Positions 7,126-12,410 of a stretch of DNA of 12,410 nucleotides are shown here, in pieces. The translations under genes and the position numbers were made by a program. A model generated the notes under the pieces. It did not search any database and was not told the origin of the DNA. It saw only the letters and a list, made by a program, of their open reading frames with translations. Each line of letters begins with the position of its first letter. Positions within the stretch are counted from its first letter, which is position 1. This DNA comes from Clostridium sp. (GTDB lineage: Bacteria > Bacillota_A > Clostridia > Lachnospirales > Lachnospiraceae), in contig JAMPAW010000101.1 of assembly GCA_023666975.1 (NCBI GenBank), positions 1 to 12,410 on the forward strand. Reading direction: 5' to 3'.

Positions 7126-9558
7126 TTATGCGGCAAATAACAGCATTCCTACCGCCCTGACGAGAAAAGCCATTATCCATGCCAGAATACATTGTTCCGC
7201 AACGATTGCTGCCGCCCATTTTCCTCCCAGTTCCCGCTTAATTGAGGATACTGCCGCCACACAGGGTGTATACAGCAGGCAGAATACCAGAAGTGCTGCT
7301 GCCGACACCGGATTTAACAGGGCAGTCAGATGATCCGTACTGCCAAATAGGACTGACAGCGTAGACACTACGCTCTCCTTCGCCATAAATCCTGCAATCA
7401 GCGACGTGGAAATTCTCCAGTCGCCAAAGCCCAAGGGTGCAAATACCGGTGCGACGATTCCCGCCAATACTGCCAGAATGCTGTCTTGGGAATCCGTCAC
7501 CATATTCAGCTGTAGGTCAAAGGTCTGCAAAAACCAGATGACAATCGTGGCCATAAAAATCACGGTAAATGCCCGCTGTAAAAAGTCCTTCGCCTTATCC
7601 CATAAAAGCTGCGCCACATTTTTGACTCCGGGCAGACGATAGTTCGGCAGCTCCATGACAAAGGGGACTGCCTCTCCTTTAAACAACGTCCTGCGGGAAA
7701 CCATCGCCACCATGACCGCCACGGCAATACCGGCAAAATACAGCCCTACCATAATCAGCGCACCATGTCCCGGAAAAAATGCTACCGTGAAAAATCCATA
7801 AATCGGCAATTTGGCCGTACAGCTCATAAACGGGGTCAAAATAATCGTCATTTTCCGGTCACGTTCAGAAGGCAGTGTGCGGCTCGCCATAACCCCCGGC
7901 ACGGTACAGCCAAAACCAATCAGCATCGGTACAATACTTCGCCCCGAAAGCCCAATCCGCCGAAGCAGTTTATCCATAACAAAAGCAACCCGCGCCATAT
8001 AACCGCTGTCCTCCAGCATAGAGAGGAAAAAGAACAGCGTGACAATAATCGGCAGAAAACTTAACACGCTCCCCACTCCGCTGAATATACCGTCAATAAT
8101 CAGCGAATGCAGTACCCCGTTTACGTTCCACGCAGTAAGGGCATAGCCGGCAAATGCCGTCAGGTGGTCAATCGCCGTTTCCAGCAGGCCCTGAAGCCAT
8201 GCCCCGATTACATTAAACGTAAGAAAAAACACCAGTGCCATAATACCGATAAATGCAGGAATTGCCGTATACTTACCGGTAAGCACCCGGTCAATTCTCC
8301 TGCTCCGCTCATGCTCCCTGCTCTCTTTTGGTTTCACCACGGTTTCTTCAACCAGCCTGTTGATAAACACAAAGCGCATATCCGCAATGGCGGCAGCACG
8401 GTCAAGCCCGCGCTCCTCCTCCATCTGGCAGATAATATGTTCAATCATTTCCTGCTCGTTTCTGCTAAGGTTTAACGACTCCAAAACAATCCGGTCACCT
8501 TCCACCAGTTTGCTGGCGGCAAACCGCACGGGAATCCCCGCCGCCACGGCATGGTCTTCAATCAGATGAATAATGCCGTGCAGACACCGATGTACCGCAC
8601 CACCATTGTCATCTTTATCACAAAAATCGATTCTTCCCGGTCTTTCCTGATAGCGGGCAACATGCAGAGCATGGCTTACCAGCTCGTCAATGCCTTCATT
8701 CTTGGCAGCGGAAATAGGCACTACCGGAATCCCCAGCATTGCCTCCAGCTCATTGATGCGCACTGCTCCGCCATTACCGCGCACCTCGTCCATCATATTC
8801 AGTGCCAGCACCATCGGAACATCTAACTCCATTAGCTGCATAGTCAGGTAAAGATTCCGCTCGATGTTAGTCGCATCTACGATATTGATGATTCCTGTCG
8901 GTTTTTCCTTGATGATAAACTCTCTGGTGACGATTTCTTCATTGCTGTACGGAGACATGGAGTATATTCCCGGCAAATCCGTAACCAGTGTATTTTGGCT
9001 GCCCCGAATCGAACCGCTCTTCCGGTCCACAGTCACACCCGGAAAGTTACCGACATGCTGATTTGCGCCGGTCAGCTGATTAAACAGTGTTGTCTTGCCA
9101 CAGTTCTGATTACCCGCTAAGGCAAAGGTGAGCGTTGTCCCCTTCGGCAGCGGGTTCTCGTCCGCCTTTACATGATAGCGTCCCCCTTCACCAAGACCAG
9201 GGTGTTCTCTGTTTGACCTTGGTTTATCCGCACGTCCTTTTTGCGTATCTCTTATGCCGACCGCCCTGTCTGTCCCTTCCAGCTTTCCCAAGACATGTTC
9301 CGTATTTTGCCGGTCATCTGTTCCTTTTTCTTCTTCCACGGGTTTGATTTCAATTTTCTCCGCGTCCGCCAGCCGCAGCGTCAATTCATACCCATGTATC
9401 CTTAATTCCATCGGGTCGCCCATCGGAGCATACTTGACCAGCGTCACCTCTGCCCCCGGTATCACGCCCATATCCAGAAAATGCTGGCGCAAAGCGCCTT
9501 CTCCGCCCACGGCAGCCACCTCTGCCGTGTTTCCCAGTTCCAGTTCCTTTAACGTCAT
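7126..9558 (-). CDS. feoB: FeoA-FeoB fusion, ferrous iron transporter
   Basis: This 810-aa membrane protein imports Fe(II) under anaerobic conditions. Residues 1-75 form an SH3-like FeoA domain (LRQHFLDMGVIPGAEVTLV, MELRIHGYELTLR). A charged linker of about 65 residues follows, then the FeoB G domain: G1 GNQNCGKTT (149-157), G2 region NFPGVTVDRKSG (171-182), G3 DLPG (194-197), G4 NMMD (254-257). A helical spacer leads into the membrane part from about residue 430, with the family's gate motifs GFGCTVPGVMASRTLP, PFMSCTAKLPIYGFF and LLYTPCVAAVSSIKRELG. The start at 9558 was chosen because the FeoA domain begins there, after AGAGGA nine bases upstream. The frame is open to 9870, but those extra 104 residues overlap the MATE gene, are Gly/Arg-rich and lack family character. 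It is 65 nt behind the MATE gene and 15 nt ahead of the 184-aa gene. Confidence 0.95.
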   Translation of the reverse strand: MTLKELELGNTAEVAAVGGEGALRQHFLDMGVIPGAEVTLVKYAPMGDPMELRIHGYELTLRLADAEKIEIKPVEEEKGTDDRQNTEHVLGKLEGTDRAVGIRDTQKGRADKPRSNREHPGLGEGGRYHVKADENPLPKGTTLTFALAGNQNCGKTTLFNQLTGANQHVGNFPGVTVDRKSGSIRGSQNTLVTDLPGIYSMSPYSNEEIVTREFIIKEKPTGIINIVDATNIERNLYLTMQLMELDVPMVLALNMMDEVRGNGGAVRINELEAMLGIPVVPISAAKNEGIDELVSHALHVARYQERPGRIDFCDKDDNGGAVHRCLHGIIHLIEDHAVAAGIPVRFAASKLVEGDRIVLESLNLSRNEQEMIEHIICQMEEERGLDRAAAIADMRFVFINRLVEETVVKPKESREHERSRRIDRVLTGKYTAIPAFIGIMALVFFLTFNVIGAWLQGLLETAIDHLTAFAGYALTAWNVNGVLHSLIIDGIFSGVGSVLSFLPIIVTLFFFLSMLEDSGYMARVAFVMDKLLRRIGLSGRSIVPMLIGFGCTVPGVMASRTLPSERDRKMTIILTPFMSCTAKLPIYGFFTVAFFPGHGALIMVGLYFAGIAVAVMVAMVSRRTLFKGEAVPFVMELPNYRLPGVKNVAQLLWDKAKDFLQRAFTVIFMATIVIWFLQTFDLQLNMVTDSQDSILAVLAGIVAPVFAPLGFGDWRISTSLIAGFMAKESVVSTLSVLFGSTDHLTALLNPVSAAALLVFCLLYTPCVAAVSSIKRELGGKWAAAIVAEQCILAWIMAFLVRAVGMLLFAA

Positions 9559-9587
9559 TATCTTTCGTCCTCTCATGTATCTGTTAA

Positions 9588-9604
9588 GATAATAACATAT
9601 TCTC
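9588..9604. promoter_or_regulatory. imperfect inverted repeat before feoAB, possible metal-regulator site
   Basis: The arms GATAATA (9588-9594) and TATTCTC (9598-9604) match in six of seven pairs around the spacer ACA. The repeat lies 30 to 46 nt before the feoAB start, and on the minus strand contains TATTAT, a possible -10 box, so a bound protein would block transcription. GATAAT is the half-site of Fur boxes, and iron control of feo by Fur or DtxR-type repressors is well known, but the match to a full Fur box is partial. No convincing -35 box was found. Confidence 0.35.
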
Positions 9605-9623
9605 ACCCGAAAAGCCACTGAAA

Positions 9624-11057
9624 CTAATTCACATTTCGCTCTCCGTCCACGACCTTCAATACGGTATCTTCCTCCAGCCTGACCTCCACAGCCTGATTGT
9701 TCTCCGCAGCCTGATTTGCTATAGTCATTTCCAGCCATTTTCCCTGCCGGTACCGTATCAGGCCGGCAATTCCCGTAATCGTCCACGTAAGGCCTGTCGC
9801 CAGCCACACGGACCACAACCCGATAGAGAAGAACGTGACCAGAAGATAAGAGAACCCGATTCTTCCGCACACCTCAATTGCTCCGTTAATCATCGCATAG
9901 AAAGTATCATTGGCTCCGTTTAAAAGCCCTCTGGTAATATAAATCAAACCCAGCGGGAAAAACATCAGACTGGTAATCTTAAGCCCTGTTGTTCCGATCG
10001 CAATAACCTCCGGCTCCTTGACAAAGCAGCTCACGACCAGATTACCGCCCAGATAGCATACTAAAAGCATAGAAACACTGATAGCCGCCACTATCCACGT
10101 ACTCTTCTTCAGTGCAGTGCGCACACGCTCGCTTTTGCCAGCCCCCATGTTCTGACCGGTAAAATTGGCTATGGCCATACCCAGAGAATTGAACGGCTGC
10201 TGCACAAGCTGTTCTACACGGCTGGTAACAGTAAACGCACTGACCACCGCCTCATCAAACGCATTGACAAATCTCTGCAGCACCACACAGGAAACGGCAA
10301 TCAGCATACTCTGCACGCCCAGCGGCATACCGACCTGAAAGCACAGCACAAAAATCTGGGAATCCAGCCGTAAATGCTCCCGTTCCAGCTGGAAATACGG
10401 ATTCTTTGCCACGCCATAAATCAGACTGGCAACTGCCGATATACTTTGTGCAATAATCGTTGCCCAAGCTGCCCCTTTTACGCCCATTCCCCAAAAGACA
10501 ACAAACAGAACATCTAGCGCAATGTTAATCGCCGTTGCCACAATCAGAAAAATAAGCGGAGTTTTCGAGTCCCCTAAAGCCCTCATTGTCTGCGCCGCAT
10601 AGTTATAGACGGAAACCGCCAGCGTTCCTGCACAGATAATGTGCATATAGTCCACAGCATCCTGAAGCTGTACCTTTGGTGTCTGCAGCAGCTCCAGAAT
10701 CGGTCTTGCCAGTACAAAACCGAGCACGCTCAGCAAAACACCGGACAAAACTACAATATAAAAAGAATTTGCAAGCGTTTTTTTCACATCTTTTTCATTT
10801 CCCGCTCCAAAATGTTGTGCCACAATGATTCCTGCACCGGAAGCCAAACCGTTGCAGAAAGAAAAGAACAAAAAGGTGAGGGAACCGGTACAACCGATAG
10901 CCCCCAGCGCATTTGCGCCCTCATGCTGCCCCACGATAGCACTGTCCGCAATATTATACAGTTGTTGAAACAGATTTCCCAACAGCATGGGCATCATAAA
11001 TTTAACCAATAACGGAGTCACTTTCCCCTTTGTCATATCCTTAACAAGCTCTGCCAT
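9624..11057 (-). CDS. MATE-family efflux transporter
   Basis: This 477-aa polytopic membrane protein belongs to the MATE family, cation-coupled exporters of drugs and metabolites. Typical features are the N-terminal PLLVKFMMPMLLGNLFQQLYN and IADSAIVGQHEG stretches, GAGIIVAQHFGAGNEKDV after the second helix, YNYAAQTMRALGDSKTPL in the first half, and the second-half repeats RVEQLVQQPFNSLGMAIANFTGQNMGAGK and RGLLNGANDTFYAMI. About twelve hydrophobic segments are evident, in two similar halves. A hydrophilic tail of about 45 residues follows RYRQGKW, longer than usual. The start at 11057 follows AAAGGA with nine bases of spacing. It is divergent from the AraC-type gene, with 147 nt between start codons, and is followed by feoAB after 65 nt, so read-through into feoAB is possible. 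The substrate is unknown. Confidence 0.93.
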   Translation of the reverse strand: MAELVKDMTKGKVTPLLVKFMMPMLLGNLFQQLYNIADSAIVGQHEGANALGAIGCTGSLTFLFFSFCNGLASGAGIIVAQHFGAGNEKDVKKTLANSFYIVVLSGVLLSVLGFVLARPILELLQTPKVQLQDAVDYMHIICAGTLAVSVYNYAAQTMRALGDSKTPLIFLIVATAINIALDVLFVVFWGMGVKGAAWATIIAQSISAVASLIYGVAKNPYFQLEREHLRLDSQIFVLCFQVGMPLGVQSMLIAVSCVVLQRFVNAFDEAVVSAFTVTSRVEQLVQQPFNSLGMAIANFTGQNMGAGKSERVRTALKKSTWIVAAISVSMLLVCYLGGNLVVSCFVKEPEVIAIGTTGLKITSLMFFPLGLIYITRGLLNGANDTFYAMINGAIEVCGRIGFSYLLVTFFSIGLWSVWLATGLTWTITGIAGLIRYRQGKWLEMTIANQAAENNQAVEVRLEEDTVLKVVDGERNVN

Positions 11058-11152
11058 AATCTATCGTCCTTTCCCAGATGCACCGCAAAAACAGCCGCAG
11101 CACACTTTACGGTAAATTTCATCTTTTCATTTAAGCATTTTTCTTGGATTTA

Positions 11153-11161
11153 TGATATAAT
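11153..11161 (+). promoter_or_regulatory. extended -10 promoter of the AraC-family gene
   Basis: TGATATAAT joins a TGn extension to a perfect TATAAT (11156-11161). No good -35 box is present, consistent with an extended -10 or activator-dependent promoter. It would start an RNA near 11168, leaving about 37 nt before the ATG. A short inverted repeat, CTATT/AATAG (11166-11179), lies at the expected transcript start. I could not identify a promoter for the divergent MATE gene in the same 147 nt. Confidence 0.6.
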
Positions 11162-11204
11162 AATCCTATTGAAAAATAGTAAAAATCTATTCAGGAGAAA
11201 AAAC

Positions 11205-12074
11205 ATGCACACTTTATATGAGGCTTCCGACACATTGAATATGCCATATGAATGTTTTATTTATGACACACAGCGAAACAGCTTTCCCATCCGCCCCCAT
11301 TGGCACTACTTTGTTGAGATGATATATGTTCTCGACGGAACGGCGGAAATGTATGACGGTGAGGACAGATATATCATTCCCAAAAACGGAATGATTCTGT
11401 TCCACCCCAAGTCCATTCATTCTATATATGTTACCAATAACCGTTTTCTCCGGTATGCGGTATTGAAATTTGACATTAATCAGCTTAATGCCACCCCCTC
11501 CTACTCGCCAAAGCTTGCCAGCATTCTGAAAAGCGCACGGGAAAAAAATATGCCCGTCTATTTTGATGCAGATACCTCCGTCAGCATGGAGTGTAAAGAT
11601 TTATTTTTAAAGTGTATTGAAGAGCTAAACGAAAAGAAATACGGTTATGACCTGCTGATACAGACCCACCTGTATAATCTGGTAATGAAAATCATACGGC
11701 AGTGGCAGCAAACCGGATTTTCTATCGAAAATGATATGTTTCAAAACAATGTTCCCTATGATATTGACAGCATTACCGAATATATCGACCTCCACATCAA
11801 AGACAATCTTCAGGTGAGCGAAATTGCCCAAAAATGCGGCATGAGCTATTCCTGTTTTGCCAAAAAATTCAAGTCAATTTATGGCATAAGCTGCAAAGAG
11901 TACATTGAACGCTTTCGCATATTCAAAATAGAAGACTTCCTGCTTTTTACGGATTTTGATTTGAATTATATCAGTCAGGAAACCGGTTTTTCCGATTGCA
12001 GCCATATGATTAAAAATTTCAAAAAATACCGGCATACAACACCGAAACAGTTTCGTTTAAAGAATTGCAGGTAA
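11205..12074 (+). CDS. AraC/XylS-family transcriptional regulator with cupin sensor domain
   Basis: This 289-aa protein has the two-domain AraC layout. The N-terminal cupin (about 15-95) includes PIRPHWHYFVEMIYVLDG (28-45), IIPKNGMILFHPKSIHSI (57-74) and LRYAVLKFDI, as in sugar- or small-molecule-sensing members. A helical linker (about 100-180) leads to the C-terminal DNA-binding domain with two helix-turn-helix units: LQVSEIAQKCGMSYSCFAKKF (202-222) and LNYISQETGFSDCSHMIKNF (253-272), ending with the family TPKQFR. The start at 11205 follows AGGAG with seven bases of spacing; a TTG-started extension from 11169 has no ribosome binding site. It is divergent from the MATE gene and is the only large plus-strand gene, with visibly AT-richer sequence than the minus-strand block. 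It may regulate itself and the MATE gene; the inducer is unknown. Confidence 0.93.
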   Translation: MHTLYEASDTLNMPYECFIYDTQRNSFPIRPHWHYFVEMIYVLDGTAEMYDGEDRYIIPKNGMILFHPKSIHSIYVTNNRFLRYAVLKFDINQLNATPSYSPKLASILKSAREKNMPVYFDADTSVSMECKDLFLKCIEELNEKKYGYDLLIQTHLYNLVMKIIRQWQQTGFSIENDMFQNNVPYDIDSITEYIDLHIKDNLQVSEIAQKCGMSYSCFAKKFKSIYGISCKEYIERFRIFKIEDFLLFTDFDLNYISQETGFSDCSHMIKNFKKYRHTTPKQFRLKNCR

Positions 12075-12108
12075 TGCTGATAACTCGAATATGTGAAGAA
12101 ATATGTGA

Positions 12109-12137
12109 TTGATGTATAGGAAAACTTATGTTATACT
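12109..12137 (+). promoter_or_regulatory. promoter of the type I toxin mRNA
   Basis: A -35 box TTGATG (12109-12114) is separated by exactly 17 nt from a -10 box TATACT (12132-12137), which also has the TGn extension at 12129-12131. Transcription would start at about 12142-12145, giving a leader of about 90 nt before the toxin start. It begins 35 nt after the AraC-type stop codon, so the toxin is its own unit. Confidence 0.7.
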
Positions 12138-12152
12138 TTGGAACATGGGAAA

Positions 12153-12181
12153 CCAGAGAGCCAAAGGCGGCATTACCCCTC
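12153..12181 (+). repeat. 5' arm of a long-range inverted repeat around the toxin gene
   Basis: Three blocks, CCAGAGA (12153-12159), GCGGC (12167-12171) and TACCCCTC (12174-12181), are each perfectly complementary, in order, to TCTCTGG (12400-12406), GCCGC (12394-12398) and GAGGGGTA (12386-12393). That is 20 paired bases interrupted by a 7-nt and a 2-nt insert on this arm and one extra T at 12399 on the other. It sits at the start of the toxin leader. Confidence 0.65.
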
Positions 12182-12190
12182 TTATTTTTC

Positions 12191-12227
12191 GGAGGGTATA
12201 AAGCCCTCCAGACAAAAGAAAGGAGGG
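12191..12227 (+). promoter_or_regulatory. alternative-pairing leader element that can hide the toxin ribosome binding site
   Basis: GGAGGG at 12191-12196 pairs perfectly with CCCTCC at 12204-12209 around a 7-nt loop. The same CCCTCC can instead pair with GGAGGG at 12222-12227, which is the Shine-Dalgarno of the toxin, around a 12-nt loop. The two 6-bp hairpins exclude each other, so one leaves the ribosome binding site free and the other closes it. The element CCCCTC at 12176-12181 offers a third possible partner. Metastable leaders of this sort are known for several type I toxins; here the behaviour is inferred from pairing only. Confidence 0.55.
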
Positions 12228-12234
12228 TGATACA

Positions 12235-12327
12235 ATGATTACATATCAGGATTTATTTTTGTTCTGTACGTTCATTGTTGCCCTTATCAGTCTGCTTTAT
12301 CAGATTTTTAAGGACAAAAGGAAATAG
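12235..12327 (+). CDS. small membrane peptide, putative type I (Hol_Tox / holin-like) toxin
   Basis: This 30-aa ORF begins MITYQDLF, continues with one hydrophobic segment (about residues 7-25: leucine, phenylalanine, isoleucine and valine with a single Cys11) and ends in a basic tail KDKRK. This is the layout of the putative holin-like toxins and of TxpA/BsrG-like peptides, which insert into the cytoplasmic membrane and arrest growth when not silenced by an antisense RNA. A strong AGGAGG (12221-12226) lies eight bases before the ATG. It has its own promoter, a structured leader of about 90 nt and a hairpin that overlaps its stop codon. It is not in an operon; it follows the AraC gene by 160 nt. 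The peptide is typical for the family in length and start (MITY), which supports it being real. Toxicity and mechanism are inferred. Confidence 0.85.
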   Translation: MITYQDLFLFCTFIVALISLLYQIFKDKRK

Positions 12328-12356
12328 CCGCCAACTACTCGCAATAGTTGACGGCT
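12326..12356. terminator. strong hairpin over the toxin stop codon, probable bidirectional terminator
   Basis: AGCCG-C-CAACTA (12326-12337) pairs with TAGTTG-A-CGGCT (12345-12356), giving 11 pairs with one mismatch and a 7-nt loop. On the plus strand it is followed only by GTTACTTTGTAAC, a second small hairpin with a short U run. On the minus strand it is followed by ATTTCCTTTT (12325-12316), a better U-rich tail. It can therefore end the toxin mRNA and, more convincingly, an antisense RNA coming from the right. Confidence 0.65.
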
Positions 12357-12385
12357 GTTACTTTGTAACACGCTAATGTTATTGT

Positions 12386-12406
12386 GAGGGGTAGCCGCTT
12401 CTCTGG
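12386..12406 (+). repeat. 3' arm of the long-range inverted repeat around the toxin gene
   Basis: GAGGGGTA, GCCGC and TCTCTGG are the reverse complements of the three leader blocks at 12174-12181, 12167-12171 and 12153-12159. If the toxin mRNA reads through its hairpin, this arm could fold back on the leader. On the minus strand the same bases form the early part of the proposed antitoxin RNA. Confidence 0.65.
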
Positions 12407-12410
12407 CTTT

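Larger units (their letters stand above)
12316..12410 (-). ncRNA. candidate antisense antitoxin RNA, 5' end beyond the right edge
   Basis: On the minus strand no ORF with a ribosome binding site is present here, yet a structured stretch (a GTTAC/GTAAC mini-hairpin, then the strong hairpin with its U-rich tail) suggests a short RNA that ends inside the 3' part of the toxin gene, near 12316. It would be complementary to the last few toxin codons and the toxin mRNA 3' region, the arrangement of convergent 3'-overlapping pairs such as TxpA/RatA. Its right part repeats, in the same sense, sequence of the toxin leader (CCAGAGA, GCGGC, TACCCCTC). No promoter for it is seen in the window, so it must start at or beyond the edge. 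Confidence 0.45.

Noticed and set aside
9559..9870. 104-residue N-terminal extension of the FeoAB frame
   Set aside because: It overlaps the MATE gene, is Gly/Arg-rich and lacks family character; the FeoA domain starts exactly at the ATG at 9558, which has a ribosome binding site.
12210..12296. Minus-strand mini-ORF as a second, inverted toxin
   Set aside because: The only ATG in that stretch opens a nine-codon hydrophilic frame with no ribosome binding site, so the minus strand is better read as non-coding antitoxin RNA.

Overview
The window looks like a chromosomal segment from a low-to-moderate GC anaerobic Firmicute, most likely a Lachnospiraceae-type Clostridium. This rests on family content: a FeoA-FeoB fusion, a DUF5662 protein, a DnaE1-type polymerase, a tandem-OB single-stranded-DNA-binding protein, a small divergent CobA/BtuR protein and a Hol_Tox-type mini-toxin. 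Strong AGGAGG-like ribosome binding sites precede most starts. No rRNA, tRNA, CRISPR array or insertion sequence was seen.

Layout. Positions 1-188 hold a possible C-terminal tail of a plus-strand gene running in from the left edge, plus a hairpin between that tail and the convergent minus-strand cobA-like gene (189-656). Next on the minus strand is a tandem-OB ssb gene (781-1407) with its own extended -10 promoter and a nearby perfect inverted repeat. From 1573 to 9558 there is a compact minus-strand block, read right to left: feoA-feoB fusion, an unrecognised 184-aa protein, a DUF5662 HD-like protein, dnaE, and a SpoU/TrmH-type RNA methyltransferase. Gaps inside this block are 15 to 65 nt, so it may be one transcript, although the larger gaps before dnaE and the methyltransferase could hold promoters I cannot recognise. 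A MATE transporter (9624-11057) lies just upstream of feoAB on the same strand. It is divergent from an AraC-family regulator (11205-12074), which suggests, but does not prove, that the regulator controls it.

The most interesting part is the right end (about 12109-12410). A near-consensus promoter drives an RNA with a roughly 90-nt structured leader, a very strong Shine-Dalgarno and a 30-aa ORF (12235-12327) encoding a single-membrane-span peptide with a basic tail, typical of type I toxins. The leader has one CCCTCC element that can pair either with an upstream GGAGGG or with the GGAGGG of the Shine-Dalgarno. The leader is also complementary, in three blocks totalling 20 bp, to the region downstream of the ORF. 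A strong hairpin overlaps the toxin stop codon, and its better U-rich tail is on the minus strand. This fits a convergent antisense antitoxin RNA entering from beyond the right edge.

Functionally the window mixes ferrous iron uptake, replication and repair (DnaE, SSB), RNA modification, cobalamin chemistry, drug or metabolite efflux with a local regulator, and a type I toxin-antitoxin module. Gene families were assigned by reading motifs. No database search was possible.
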